In this document: piece after piece, positions 43,487 to 53,538 of the stretch
Numbering within the stretch: position 1 is the stretch's first letter
Layout of the letters: each line of letters opens with the position of its first letter
DNA from: Olleya sp. YS
Lineage (GTDB): Bacteria; Bacteroidota; Bacteroidia; Flavobacteriales; Flavobacteriaceae
Assembly: GCF_029760915.1 (NCBI RefSeq)
Contig: NZ_CP121685.1
Location: 594,001-658,000 of the forward strand
DNA: 64,000 bases
Direction: 5' to 3'
The notes under the pieces: model-generated
Seen by the model: only the letters and a program-made list of their open reading frames with translations
What the model was told of the DNA's origin: nothing
Database searches by the model: none
Position numbers and translations under genes: made by a program

Positions 43487-46159
43487 ATGAAAAAGAAACT
43501 AAAAATTATTGGAATTTCATTATTAATATTACTAACCTTATTGATTGCTAGTCCATTTATATTTCAGAGTCAAATCAAGGACATGGTTAGACGATATATC
43601 AATGACAATGTTAACGCTAAAGTCACCTTTGACGATGTAAATTTAAGCTTTATAAGAAGCTTTCCTCAAGCCAATGTTACGCTTGATAACTTTATGATTA
43701 CTAATGTTGCACCTTTTGAAAAAGACACGCTTGCAATAGCAAAATTAGTATCATTAGATATGTCTGTAAAAGAACTGTTTAAAAATGCAGACGAAGATCC
43801 AATAATAGTCAATAGTGTGAATATTGATCAGGCATTAGTCAGTTTAAAAACCAATATTAATGGAGACGTAAATTGGAATATTGCAAAAGAAAATGACAGT
43901 TCGTCCTCAGAAGACAATACGCAAAGCGAAGGTTTTACCTTTGACATTGAAGATTATACCATCAATAATAGTGCTTTTAACTATTTAGACGAAAGTGCAA
44001 ATACTAAATTTAAAATAACAAATTTAAATCATCAAGGTAATGGTCGATTCTCTGGAGCAGTATCGGAGTTGGATACAAAAACAGAAGCTAATGTTACATT
44101 TAGTATGGATGACATAGAATATTTAAGCGACAACAGTATAAAACTAGATGCCTTAATAGATTTGGATTTACCAAATAACACTTATACGTTTAAAGAAAAC
44201 AAAGGTTTTGTTAACGATTTACCATTAGAGTTTAAAGGGTATATAAAATTGATTGAAGCAGGCCAAGAGATTGATGTTTCTTTTGAAAATCCAGGATCTT
44301 CTTTTAAAGACTTTTTAGCGTTAATCCCAAAAACTTATGCTAAAAATCTAGACAATGTTAATACAACTGGTAACTTTAAGGTTAGCGGTTTAATTAAAGG
44401 AGAGGTAACTGAAACTAAAATACCAACCTTAGACATCAACATTTTGTCTAATAATGCCTCTTTTAAGTTTGATAATTTACCTAAACGCGTAGAAAACATC
44501 ATTATTAATGCAGAGGTGAAAAACGAAACTGGAATTGCAGATGATACTTATATCAAGCTTAACACACTAAATTTTAAGATTGATCAAGACGAATTTAAGA
44601 GCTCTGCAACCCTTAAAAACTTGACTAAAAACATTTTAGTTAACGCTAATTTAGATGGTATCTTAAATTTAGGAAACTTAACCAAAGCTTATCCAGTAGA
44701 ATTAAATAACGAATTAAAAGGTATTTTAAAAGCAAAACTCAACACTAGCTTTGATATGAATGCGCTAGAAACTAATGCTTATGAGCGTATCAAAAATAAC
44801 GGAACCATGAGTGTATCTGACTTTGTATTCTCTTCAGCAGACATTGTCAACCCTATTAATATTTCAAACGCCTCCATTAACTTTAATCCAGGTACAATAA
44901 CCTTAGATAATTTTGTAGCAACAACTGGAAAAACAGATCTAAATGCAACTGGAACTATTAACAATTTACTTGGTTTTTTATTAAGTGACCAGAAATTAAA
45001 AGGTGATTTTAAAGTCATTTCCAACATCTTTGTGATTAGTGATTTTATGATTGAAGGTGGAAGCAATGCACCAGTTAATCAAAGTACAGAACCTGCAACC
45101 TCACTTAAAATTCCAGCATTTTTAGATTGTAATATCACTGCAAATGTCAAAACAGTACATTACGATAATTTAATTTTAAGAGATGTAAACGGAAATCTTA
45201 AAATTGCAGATGAAAAAGCACAGCTTAACAATGTTACCTCTAGTATTTTTGATGGTAATTTAAATCTTGAAGGTGTTGTAGATACAAAAACTGCAAAGCC
45301 TACATTTAGCATGAATTTAGGTGCAAAAGACTTTAACATAGCACAATCGTTTGAGGATTTAAATCTATTAAAAGCCTTGGCTCCAATCACAAAAGCATTA
45401 CAAGGAAAACTAAACAGTAGTATTACTTTATCAGGCACATTGGGTGATGATTTTACACCGCTTTTAAATACTATTTCTGGTGACGCTTTTGCGGAATTAC
45501 TAACAACAACATTTCAACCTAAAAATGAACAACTGTTCTCTTTATTAGAAAGTAAACTAGACTTTTTGGATTTTAGTAAACTAGATTTAAAAGACTTAAA
45601 AACAAAGCTTTCCTTTACTAATGGGCAAGTAACAGTAAAACCATTTGATATTAAATATAAAGATATAATAATGACAATTAATGGCTCTCATACGTTTAGC
45701 AATACTATGAATTATCAAGTAGTTTTTGATGTTCCAGCTAAGTATTTAGGAAGCGATGTCAATAAATTAATAAACAAAATTAATGATCCAGCTGTAAATA
45801 ATATTACCATTCCAGTTACTGCAACTATTTCTGGTAACACTACGCAACCAAAAGTGCAAACCGATTTAACTAGTGGAGTTAAAAACTTAACCAATCAACT
45901 CATTGAAATTGAAAAACAAAAACTTATCAATAAAGGAAAAGACAAACTTACCGATGTTGTTGGTGATATTTTAGGAGGTAATAAACCAAAAGATTCTACT
46001 AGCACACAAAACAATAATACTGTTAAAGATGTCATTGGTGGTATTTTAAGCGGTAATAATAAACCTAAAGATTCTACTAAAACAGATAGTGTAAAACCAA
46101 AAAATCAAGTCAAAGACGTTATTAATGGTTTGTTTGGTAAAAAAAATAAAAAAGAATAG
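43487..46159 (+). CDS. AsmA-like envelope protein
   Basis: 890 residues. An N-terminal transmembrane helix (about 6-27) anchors a long periplasmic beta-rich region with AsmA-like segments (VNAKVTFDDVNLSFIRSFPQANVTLDNF near the start; the AsmA_2-like SLKIPAFLDCNI region near 545). AsmA-family proteins are thought to bridge the membranes and move phospholipids; that role here is inferred. The C-terminal 65 residues hold a three-fold degenerate repeat (VxDxxGGxLxGNNKPKDST) of low complexity. Likely monocistronic. Confidence 0.88.
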   Translation: MKKKLKIIGISLLILLTLLIASPFIFQSQIKDMVRRYINDNVNAKVTFDDVNLSFIRSFPQANVTLDNFMITNVAPFEKDTLAIAKLVSLDMSVKELFKNADEDPIIVNSVNIDQALVSLKTNINGDVNWNIAKENDSSSSEDNTQSEGFTFDIEDYTINNSAFNYLDESANTKFKITNLNHQGNGRFSGAVSELDTKTEANVTFSMDDIEYLSDNSIKLDALIDLDLPNNTYTFKENKGFVNDLPLEFKGYIKLIEAGQEIDVSFENPGSSFKDFLALIPKTYAKNLDNVNTTGNFKVSGLIKGEVTETKIPTLDINILSNNASFKFDNLPKRVENIIINAEVKNETGIADDTYIKLNTLNFKIDQDEFKSSATLKNLTKNILVNANLDGILNLGNLTKAYPVELNNELKGILKAKLNTSFDMNALETNAYERIKNNGTMSVSDFVFSSADIVNPINISNASINFNPGTITLDNFVATTGKTDLNATGTINNLLGFLLSDQKLKGDFKVISNIFVISDFMIEGGSNAPVNQSTEPATSLKIPAFLDCNITANVKTVHYDNLILRDVNGNLKIADEKAQLNNVTSSIFDGNLNLEGVVDTKTAKPTFSMNLGAKDFNIAQSFEDLNLLKALAPITKALQGKLNSSITLSGTLGDDFTPLLNTISGDAFAELLTTTFQPKNEQLFSLLESKLDFLDFSKLDLKDLKTKLSFTNGQVTVKPFDIKYKDIIMTINGSHTFSNTMNYQVVFDVPAKYLGSDVNKLINKINDPAVNNITIPVTATISGNTTQPKVQTDLTSGVKNLTNQLIEIEKQKLINKGKDKLTDVVGDILGGNKPKDSTSTQNNNTVKDVIGGILSGNNKPKDSTKTDSVKPKNQVKDVINGLFGKKNKKE

Positions 46160-46314
46160 ATTTTTGAAAATTTAACAAAAATTAGTCGTTTTTGTGTCTT
46201 TTTTTACTCAATTTTAATGGTTTATGTCTTTTTTAAAAAAGAAAGTGCAAATAATTAGGAATTGTCAATTAAATTGTTAGATTGTAGTAATAACATTAAA
46301 ACAATCTAGACTGA

Positions 46315-47178
46315 ATGAGGCAATTAAAAATTACTAAGCAAGTTACCAACCGCGAATCTAAATCCCTAGATAAATACTTACAAGACATTAGCAAACTTCC
46401 AATGATTACTGCAGAAGAGGAAGTTGAATTAGCTCAAAAAATTAGAGAAGGCTGTCAAAAATCTTTAGATTTATTGACGACTGCTAACTTACGTTTTGTT
46501 GTATCTGTCGCCAAACAATATCAAAATCAAGGTTTAACTTTACCAGATTTGATCAACGAAGGTAATGCAGGATTAGTAAAAGCTGCTAAACGATTTGATG
46601 AGACTAGAGGATTTAAATTTATATCCTATGCAGTTTGGTGGATCAGGCAAGCTATTTTATCTGCTTTAGCAGAGCAATCTAGGATTGTTAGATTACCATT
46701 AAACAAGATTGGGTCTATTAACAAAATTAGAAAAGTAACGTCGCATTTAGAGCAAATTAATCAAAGACCTCCAAGTGCTTCAGAAATTGCTAAAGAATTA
46801 GACTTGACTATTAGTGATGTTAAACAATCTATGAAAATTTCTAGTAGACATGTCTCCATGGATGCACCTTTAAAAGAAGGTGAGGATTATAGTTTATACG
46901 ATTTAGTAAGTTCAAACGAGTCACCTAATCCAGACATGAATTTAATGCGTGAGTCATTAAACACAGAGATTGATCGTGCTTTGGAAACCTTAACACCAAG
47001 AGAAAGCGATGTGATTAGACTTAATTTTGGATTAAGTAATCAACCAGCAATGACTTTAGATGAGATTGGTAGAACCTTTGATTTAACTCGTGAACGTGTA
47101 AGACAAATTAGAGAAAAAGGTATAAGACGCTTACGTCAAACTTCAAAAAGTAAAATATTAAAAACGTATTTAGGGTAA
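46315..47178 (+). CDS. rpoD: Primary sigma factor RpoD (short, Bacteroidota type)
   Basis: 287 residues: region 1.2, regions 2.1-2.4 ([46 protein letters not shown]), region 3 and region 4 ([15 protein letters not shown] ... [17 protein letters not shown]). Region 1.1 is absent, typical of the Bacteroidota housekeeping sigma that recognises TTTG / TAnnTTTG promoters, which agrees with the boxes across this window. The 155-nt upstream region has no clear consensus promoter. Confidence 0.96.
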   Translation: MRQLKITKQVTNRESKSLDKYLQDISKLPMITAEEEVELAQKIREGCQKSLDLLTTANLRFVVSVAKQYQNQGLTLPDLINEGNAGLVKAAKRFDETRGFKFISYAVWWIRQAILSALAEQSRIVRLPLNKIGSINKIRKVTSHLEQINQRPPSASEIAKELDLTISDVKQSMKISSRHVSMDAPLKEGEDYSLYDLVSSNESPNPDMNLMRESLNTEIDRALETLTPRESDVIRLNFGLSNQPAMTLDEIGRTFDLTRERVRQIREKGIRRLRQTSKSKILKTYLG

Positions 47179-47226
47179 ACTTAATTACCAAAACAAGTAA
47201 ATATGTATAAAATATTGCGATATTAA

Positions 47227-47258
47227 TTTGAAAATATCCTTTATTTAACAGATATTTG
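47227..47258 (+). promoter_or_regulatory. Possible rpsU promoter
   Basis: TTTG (47227-47230), 20-nt spacer, GATATTTG (47251-47258); the -7 box has one or two mismatches to TAnnTTTG. 21 nt before the rpsU ATG. Confidence 0.4.
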
Positions 47259-47279
47259 CACTCTATTTAAAATTAAGAT

Positions 47280-47474
47280 ATGTTAAGAATTGAAATAAAA
47301 GAAGGTGAAAACATAGAACGTGCTCTAAAACGTTACAAGCGTAAGCACAGAAACGTTAAAGTAATGCAGAACTTAAGAGAGAAGCAATACTTTACTAAGC
47401 CATCAGTAAGTAGAAGAAGACAAATACAAAAAGCTGAATATATTCAAGGTCTAAGAGACGCAGAAAATATATAA
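47280..47474 (+). CDS. rpsU: 30S ribosomal protein S21
   Basis: 64 residues, strongly basic, with the S21 pattern (IEIKEGENIERALKRYKRKH near the N-terminus, RRRQIQKAEYIQ near the C-terminus). Small-subunit protein that in Bacteroidota is reported to help sequester the anti-Shine-Dalgarno, consistent with the absence of Shine-Dalgarno sites before genes here. Confidence 0.96.
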   Translation: MLRIEIKEGENIERALKRYKRKHRNVKVMQNLREKQYFTKPSVSRRRQIQKAEYIQGLRDAENI

Positions 47475-47493
47475 ACAGCCTTTTATAGTATAT

Positions 47494-47533
47494 AAAAAAA
47501 CCACGCATTTTTAAAATGACGTGGTTTTTTTGT
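47494..47533. terminator. Bidirectional terminator rpsU / murI
   Basis: AAACCACG and CGTGGTTT pair across ATTTTTAAAAT, itself able to pair, with A- and T-runs outside. Confidence 0.85.
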
Positions 47534-47547
47534 TAGATTTATTTTAA

Positions 47548-48327
47548 TTAAAACTTTAAATAGTCTACATTATATTTATTATCTAATAAGTCCTGCATGA
47601 CTTTTGGATTTGCATTTGAGAAAAACTTTAAACTAGGTTTAACCTTCAACGTATTTAATAAATCATGTTGTTCTAAGATAGTTTTGGTTTGTTTGGCAAC
47701 TGCTTCACCAGAATCGATAATCTTAACTTGTTTGGGTAGCAGTTCTATTAACTGAGGAATTAAGTAAGGATAATGCGTGCATCCTAATACCAAATAATCA
47801 ATATTGGCTTCTAACATTGGTTTTAAATAAGTGGTTAATAACTCTTTCATTTTAAAAGAATTAATTTGACCATTTTCAATTAACTGAACAATGCCTTCTC
47901 CTTCTTGTTCTACCACTGTAATATCATTGCTATATAGTTGTGAGGTATTATGAAACAACTCACTACTTAACGTTCCTTTAGTTGCTAAAATTCCTATAGT
48001 TTTTGTTTTAGTTTGTAATGCAGCAGGTTTTATTGCAGGTTCAATACCAATAAAAGGTACATCATAGGTTTCTCTTAAATGTGCTATTGCATTAGTTGTT
48101 GCAGTATTACAAGCCACAACAATAAGCTTACAATTTTGATTAAGTAAATACTCAGTATTTTTTTCAGAAAGTGCGATTATGGCGTCTTTACCTTTAGGTC
48201 CATAAGGCGCATTAATACTATCTGCAAGATAAATAGTGTTCTCGTTGGGTAACAAAGCGTGTATGGCTTTCCAAATAGATGTACCACCTACTCCTGAATC
48301 GAAAATCCCAATGGGTTGTTTACTCAT
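47548..48327 (-). CDS. murI: Glutamate racemase
   Basis: Makes D-glutamate for peptidoglycan. 259 residues with the two catalytic cysteines C73 (VACNTATTNA) and C183 (LGCTHYPYL), and the FDSGVGG N-terminal motif. It follows the ompH pair on the same strand, but a strong terminator lies between, so some transcripts stop before murI. Confidence 0.96.
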   Translation of the reverse strand: MSKQPIGIFDSGVGGTSIWKAIHALLPNENTIYLADSINAPYGPKGKDAIIALSEKNTEYLLNQNCKLIVVACNTATTNAIAHLRETYDVPFIGIEPAIKPAALQTKTKTIGILATKGTLSSELFHNTSQLYSNDITVVEQEGEGIVQLIENGQINSFKMKELLTTYLKPMLEANIDYLVLGCTHYPYLIPQLIELLPKQVKIIDSGEAVAKQTKTILEQHDLLNTLKVKPSLKFFSNANPKVMQDLLDNKYNVDYLKF

Positions 48328-48340
48328 GTTTTTTAAATAT

Positions 48341-48369
48341 AAAAAAAGCTGTCTAAAGTTAGACAGCTT
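48341..48369 (-). terminator. Terminator after the short ompH gene, upstream of murI
   Basis: AAGCTGTCTAA (48346-48356), AG, TTAGACAGCTT (48359-48369); on the minus strand it is followed by a T-run. Confidence 0.88.
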
Positions 48370-48394
48370 AATTGTAATCTGAAAGGGATTTTAA

Positions 48395-48904
48395 TTAAAA
48401 TCCTAATTCTTTTTGTACATCAGTTAATAGGTCTTTACCTTCTGCCATGATAACACCAGATCCTTGAGACGAATCTAATACATAGTTGTAACCTTGTGCT
48501 TTACCAACTTTTAAAATAGCTGCTTTAGCTTTATCTGTAATAGGCTTAAGTAAGTCTAATTCTTTTTGCTGAAGTTTTTGTTGAGCATCTGCTTGAAACT
48601 GACGGATACTTTGTTGCATTTGTGCTAACTCCTCACCACGTTGTTGGTTTTGCTCGTTAGTTTTAGTTGCAGCTTCCGCTTCGTATTGCTTTGCTTTAGC
48701 TTGATATTCGTTTACCATCTCTTCTATATCAGCTTGGTAGGTTTTACCCATTTGATCCATTTCTGCTTGTGCAGCTTTCATTTCTGGCATAGATGCTACA
48801 AGTTCTGTAGTATTAATGTGGGCTACTTTTGTTTGAGCATGAGTTAAACTTGTCGCTCCAATAAATAATGCTGCAGCAAATAAAAGTGTTTTGAATTGTT
48901 TCAT
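48395..48904 (-). CDS. OmpH/Skp-family periplasmic chaperone (short copy)
   Basis: 169 residues with a signal peptide (ending THAQ) and the Skp/OmpH pattern: a short beta segment (VAHINTTELVASMPEMK), a long coiled-coil arm (about 45-115, Gln/Glu/Lys rich), then VLKVGKAQGYNYVLDSSQGSG. It likely carries unfolded outer-membrane proteins to BamA, encoded two genes upstream. Confidence 0.92.
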   Translation of the reverse strand: MKQFKTLLFAAALFIGATSLTHAQTKVAHINTTELVASMPEMKAAQAEMDQMGKTYQADIEEMVNEYQAKAKQYEAEAATKTNEQNQQRGEELAQMQQSIRQFQADAQQKLQQKELDLLKPITDKAKAAILKVGKAQGYNYVLDSSQGSGVIMAEGKDLLTDVQKELGF

Positions 48905-48947
48905 TTTTAAAATAGTATTTGTGTGTTATAAATTATTTGTATTTGTC

Positions 48948-49958
48948 TTAGTTATCTTCGTCTTCTGTGCTCTCTTTTTCTTCTTTAGCTTTCTTACGGT
49001 CTTCTAAGATTTTTTGTTTTTTAGCTTCAAGTTCTTTTTTTCTTGCTTCTCTATCTGCTAATTTTTTTTGTCTTCTTTCTTCTAAAATTTGCTCTCTTGT
49101 TTTAGGAGTTTCTTGTTGCTTAGTGCTTTCGTTTTCATCAAAAGAAACTGGCTGTTCATCTTCCTCCTTATTACCTTTATTTCTTTCTTTTAATTTTTCT
49201 TCTCTAGCTTTTGCTCGCTCTTCCAATATCTTTGCTCTTCTTTCCGCAGCTTCTTTCTTCTTAGCTTCTCTAGCATCTAAAATTTCTTTTTTTCTAGCTT
49301 CGGTTGCAGCTGCTCTTTCTGCTTTTTTATCGTCTAATGCCTTTTGACGTGCTTCTTGTTCTTCATTTATCTCAACAACTACGTCTTCTTCTTTGGCTTT
49401 TTTACGTTCTGATTTGTTTTTTGCTTGATTACGTTTAGACGCTCTTGATATGGTTCTAATCACTTGGTCACTCATATCAAATCGCTCTGCAGAATATAAC
49501 ATCACGACATCTGCTGATTTGTCAAAAACAAAATCATATTTTTTGGCTTTAGCAATATCTTGTACTGCTTGAAAAATTTGATCTTGAACAGGTTGCATTA
49601 ATTGCCTTTTCTGAATCATTAAATCTCCATTAGGACCAAAGCGTTTTTGTTGGTAATCTAATATTTCTTTTTCTTCAAAAATGATATCTTCTTCTCGCTC
49701 TTCTATTAACTCTTTAGTTAATAGCGCCTTTTCATTATTTAATGCTTCACGTTTTAACTTGACATCATTAAGTTTACCTTCTATCTCATTTTTCCATTTT
49801 TGAACCTTACTTTCTAGTTGGTTTGTAGCTTCTGTATATTCTGGAATGTTTTCTAAAATATATTCTGTGTCTATGTAACCAATTCTAACTCCACGTTGGG
49901 CATTAGCAGTAAAGCCTGCTGCAAGCATCACCAATACAATAAGAACTTTTAATTTCAT
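48948..49958 (-). CDS. OmpH/Skp-family protein with long charged tail
   Basis: 336 residues. A signal peptide (ending ANAQ) and an OmpH/Skp core to about residue 170 (RIGYIDTEYILENIPEY, AKAKKYDFVFDKSADV) resemble the neighbouring short copy. The last 165 residues are almost only Lys, Arg, Glu and Ala (repeats like EARKKEILDAREAKKKEA) with a break at GNKEEDEQPVSFDE, predicting an extended single helix or coiled coil. Placed between bamA and the short ompH. Confidence 0.9.
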   Translation of the reverse strand: MKLKVLIVLVMLAAGFTANAQRGVRIGYIDTEYILENIPEYTEATNQLESKVQKWKNEIEGKLNDVKLKREALNNEKALLTKELIEEREEDIIFEEKEILDYQQKRFGPNGDLMIQKRQLMQPVQDQIFQAVQDIAKAKKYDFVFDKSADVVMLYSAERFDMSDQVIRTISRASKRNQAKNKSERKKAKEEDVVVEINEEQEARQKALDDKKAERAAATEARKKEILDAREAKKKEAAERRAKILEERAKAREEKLKERNKGNKEEDEQPVSFDENESTKQQETPKTREQILEERRQKKLADREARKKELEAKKQKILEDRKKAKEEKESTEDEDN

Positions 49959-50110
49959 TTTGGAATTTGTTATATTATTTCTTGATTATAAACTCAAATT
50001 ACTGTTAAACATTGCATTATTGAGTTAGTATTTTCAAAATAACGAATTTTAATCTTAAAAATTTTAATTCTTTAATCAAATCCTTGAAATGTTATTAGAA
50101 AATATCGTGC

Positions 50111-50118
50111 CAAAAATA
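50111..50118 (-). promoter_or_regulatory. Possible -7 element for the ompH pair
   Basis: CAAAAATA on the plus strand is TATTTTTG toward ompH, about 150 nt before the ATG. The 219-nt gap 49959-50177 otherwise shows nothing recognisable. Confidence 0.35.
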
Positions 50119-50177
50119 AAAAAATATAGAAACTAAAGGGATTAATTATTGATTTTATTGGGCTGAACCGTTATTAA

Positions 50178-52793
50178 TTAAAACTGTTGTCCTATTATAA
50201 AATGCGTTTCCCAACCATTTTTAACAGAAGCTCCTGGTAAAGCATCGAAACCGTGTCCAAAATCTATTCCTAACAGCCCAAACGCTGGCATAAAGATTCT
50301 AATACCAAAACCTGCAGATCTTTTTAACGCAAAAGGATCATAATCTCTGAAGTTATTGTAAGATGCTCCAGCTTCCATAAACCCTAAAGCATAAATCTTA
50401 GCAGATTGCTTTAATGTAATTGGGTAACGTAATTCCAAAGAAAATTTATTAAAAATAGTTCCACCATCTTGAGTAGATAATCCTTGATTTGGATATCCTC
50501 TTAATGCTACTGCTTCTCTACCATCCAAACTTAAAGCTCCCAAACCATCTCCTCCAACAAAGAAACGCTCAAAAGGAATAATACCTCTATCTTGGTTATA
50601 TGCACCTAGAAAACCGAATTCGACACTAGGTCTTAATACTAATTTGTCTACTAGTCTTGTATACCAATCTCCTCTAAATTTAATTTTATAAAATTCTAAC
50701 CAGTTGAATCGTTGTTGGTCTATTTCACTTATTCTATCTGATGCTGCTGTTCTAACAATAACGTTAGCACTAGCATCATTAACTATTGCTTGATTTTGTG
50801 CTCTTTCATCGCTTAAAGCAGAATAGTCTACATCATTAAATAATGAATATGGTAAAGAGAATTTTGCTGTAGCTGTAAAATTAGATCCTCCCATTGGGAA
50901 TATTGGATCATTAAACGTATTGTTTCTACTTAATCCTAAGGTATAAGACAGGTTATTTGAGTACCCATCTCCAAACGTAAATAATCCTGTGTTATAGTTT
51001 TTTAAATCATAATGCTGAAAACTAATAGCTTGTGATAATGTAAAATAATCATCTGGTACAGATAATCGTTTAGCTAAACCAACGGTAACACCAGTAATAT
51101 TGAAGCGTCTATCTTTATCTGCATTCCTTGTCTGCGCATTGAATAAAAATTGCTTAGTATGAGAAATAGAGGTCGAAAATTGTACTGGTTTTTTACCACC
51201 TAACCAAGGTTCTGAGAATGAAAAACTATAGGTCTGAAAAAAACGACTGGCTTGTAAACGTAACGATAATCTTTGACCATCTCCCATTGGAATTGGTTTA
51301 TAAGCGTCTTTTTTGAAGATATCTTTAATAGAGAAGTTATTAAAAGACAATCCTAATGTCCCAATAAATCCACCACCACCATAACCTCCTTGAAGTTCAA
51401 TCTGACTTGATCCTGCTTCTACTAAAGCATACTCCATGTCAATAGTCCCTTCTTCTGGGTTAGGGTTTTTAAAGTTAGGGGTTAGTTGCTCTGCATCAAA
51501 AAATCCTAATTGACTTAATTCTCTAATGGTTCTAACAACATTTTCCTTACTGTATAAATCTCCTGGTCTTGTTCTAATCTCTCTGTAGATGACATGATCA
51601 TTAGTTTTTTCATTTCCAGTAGCTGTTACTTTGTTGAAGTATACTGGTTTACCTTCGGTAATTCTAATTTCCATATCAATGACATTACCATCTGCATTAA
51701 CTTCTACTGGATTGATTGTAGAAAACAAATATCCATTATTTTGATATAAATTGGTTAAATCGTTGGCGTCAGGTTTTGTATTATCAGCAATTCGTTTTTG
51801 CAGCTCTACACCATTATAAGTATCTCCTTTATTAATACGTAATAATCGTTTTAAAGCTTCATCTGTATATACAGTGTTTCCTATAAAAGTGATATCTCCA
51901 AAAGTATATTTTTCACCTTCTTCAACTTCTATTTGTAGTGATACTGTTTTGTTATTATTAATGATTAATGTATCTGATACAATTCTAGCGTCTCTATACC
52001 CAACTTCTTTATACTTGTCTACTATAGTCGATAAATCCGTTTTATAATCTGCTTCTATAAATTTGGAACGCTTTAAAAGTCTTATTGGATTTATCTGCTT
52101 GGTATTTTTCATAGCTTTTCTAAGTTTTTTATCACTTAAAACACTATTACCTTCAAAGTCTATAGATTTTACTTTTACTTTTTCTCCTTTGTCAATGTTA
52201 ACCGTCATGTTAACTAAAGGCTTACTAATAGAGTCAGTAACTACTTCTGTTGTATTTACTTTAACTTTAGCATTTAAAAACCCGTTTTTCTTATACTTAT
52301 TCTCTAAGTAATTTTTAGTAGTGGTAACTAAGTTTTCTGTTACTTTAGCACCTTTTAAAAGCTTGTTTTCTTTAATAATAGTTTCTTGCTTTCCTTTTTT
52401 TACACCAGTAATAGTCACATCTTTTAACTCTGGCAAATCTGCTAATCTTATTTCTAGATAAGCACTATCACCTTCAGTTTTTAATAAGTATACTTCGATG
52501 TCGCTAAACAAATTAGATTTCCAAAGTTTTTTTATGGCATTACTAATCTCTTCACCAGGAATCATAATTTCATCTCCTTTTCTTAGCCCAGAATAGGTAA
52601 TTATGGTTTGTTCACTAAAGTTTGTGTTTCCTTTAACTGTAATTTCGGCAAGATTATATTTTTTACCGTCTTCGTAGCTTAAATCCTGCGCATTTATTGT
52701 CAATGCACTAAAAAACGTGATTGCTATTAAGCTGTATTGTAATACTTTTTTCAATGGTAATTGTTTAGCTAATTTGTTCACTGGTTTTCCCAA
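50178..52793 (-). CDS. bamA: Outer-membrane protein assembly factor BamA
   Basis: Inserts beta-barrel proteins into the outer membrane. 871 residues: signal peptide (ending TINAQ, residue 36), five POTRA-like repeats (about 40-440; INKGDTYNGVELQKR and GNTNFSEQTI types), then a 16-strand barrel with the GGDGLGALSLDGREAVALRGYP lid-loop region and a C-terminal aromatic strand (HFIIGQQF). The ATG at 52793 overlaps uppS by 29 bp; a TTG at 52754 would give an equally good signal peptide without overlap. Confidence 0.95.
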   Translation of the reverse strand: MGKPVNKLAKQLPLKKVLQYSLIAITFFSALTINAQDLSYEDGKKYNLAEITVKGNTNFSEQTIITYSGLRKGDEIMIPGEEISNAIKKLWKSNLFSDIEVYLLKTEGDSAYLEIRLADLPELKDVTITGVKKGKQETIIKENKLLKGAKVTENLVTTTKNYLENKYKKNGFLNAKVKVNTTEVVTDSISKPLVNMTVNIDKGEKVKVKSIDFEGNSVLSDKKLRKAMKNTKQINPIRLLKRSKFIEADYKTDLSTIVDKYKEVGYRDARIVSDTLIINNNKTVSLQIEVEEGEKYTFGDITFIGNTVYTDEALKRLLRINKGDTYNGVELQKRIADNTKPDANDLTNLYQNNGYLFSTINPVEVNADGNVIDMEIRITEGKPVYFNKVTATGNEKTNDHVIYREIRTRPGDLYSKENVVRTIRELSQLGFFDAEQLTPNFKNPNPEEGTIDMEYALVEAGSSQIELQGGYGGGGFIGTLGLSFNNFSIKDIFKKDAYKPIPMGDGQRLSLRLQASRFFQTYSFSFSEPWLGGKKPVQFSTSISHTKQFLFNAQTRNADKDRRFNITGVTVGLAKRLSVPDDYFTLSQAISFQHYDLKNYNTGLFTFGDGYSNNLSYTLGLSRNNTFNDPIFPMGGSNFTATAKFSLPYSLFNDVDYSALSDERAQNQAIVNDASANVIVRTAASDRISEIDQQRFNWLEFYKIKFRGDWYTRLVDKLVLRPSVEFGFLGAYNQDRGIIPFERFFVGGDGLGALSLDGREAVALRGYPNQGLSTQDGGTIFNKFSLELRYPITLKQSAKIYALGFMEAGASYNNFRDYDPFALKRSAGFGIRIFMPAFGLLGIDFGHGFDALPGASVKNGWETHFIIGQQF

Positions 52794-53538
52794 ATCGTCG
52801 TTCTCTTTTTTGATATTCTATAATAGCTTCACTTAAGTGTTGCTTTGTAAAGTCTGGCCAAAGAACAGGTGTAAAGTATAATTCTGCATAAGCTATTTGC
52901 CACAACAAAAAATTGCTTATACGTTGCTCTCCACTAGTTCTTATAAGTAAATCTACATCTGGTAAACTCTGCGTGTAAAGATGTGCATTAAATACCGATT
53001 CGTCAATACTTTCTGTAGAAATTATATTATTTTTAACTTTAGTACTAATTTCTTTAACAGCATTTAATAGTTCCTCTCTGGATCCATAACTTAGTGCTAA
53101 AGTCAAGTCCATATGCGTGTTTTCCTTGGTTAAGTCTATAACTTCCTGCAATTCTCTGTACACTTTTTTAGGCAATGATGTTAAATTTCCTATTGCATTT
53201 AACCTGATGTTATTATCTAAAAGTGTGTTAATTTCTTTTTTAAGAGATGAGACTAAAAGCTTCATTAACGTATCCACCTCTAATTTGGGACGCTTCCAAT
53301 TTTCTGTTGAAAAGGCGTATAAAGTAAGATGCTTGATTCCGATTTCGGCACAAGCCTCTACGGTTTGTCTTACAGATTTTGTTCCACTCTCATGACCAAA
53401 AGCACGCATCATACCTTTTTGTTTAGCCCAACGACCATTACCATCCATAATAATGGCTATATGTTTAGGTAGATGCTGTTTTTGTATGTGATTCTGTGTC
53501 TTCAAATTAAAATCCGCAATAACATGGGTTTTTCCCAA
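52765..53538 (-). CDS. uppS: Undecaprenyl diphosphate synthase (isoprenyl transferase)
   Basis: Cis-prenyltransferase making the C55 carrier for cell-wall and LPS precursors. 257 residues with the diphosphate-binding IIMDGNGRWAKQKG (D32), FSTENWKRP, LALSYGSREE and DLLIRTSGEQRISNFL signatures. The ATG at 53538 overlaps the DUF6089 gene by 32 bp; a TTG at 53505 just after that gene's stop is an alternative. The overlap chain suggests one operon with bamA. Confidence 0.95.
   Translation of the reverse strand: MGKTHVIADFNLKTQNHIQKQHLPKHIAIIMDGNGRWAKQKGMMRAFGHESGTKSVRQTVEACAEIGIKHLTLYAFSTENWKRPKLEVDTLMKLLVSSLKKEINTLLDNNIRLNAIGNLTSLPKKVYRELQEVIDLTKENTHMDLTLALSYGSREELLNAVKEISTKVKNNIISTESIDESVFNAHLYTQSLPDVDLLIRTSGEQRISNFLLWQIAYAELYFTPVLWPDFTKQHLSEAIIEYQKRERRFGKTSEQIS

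Noticed and set aside
48967-49347. 126-residue plus-strand frame opposite the long ompH gene
   Set aside because: Ser/Phe/Leu-rich shadow caused by Lys/Glu/Arg codons on the coding strand.
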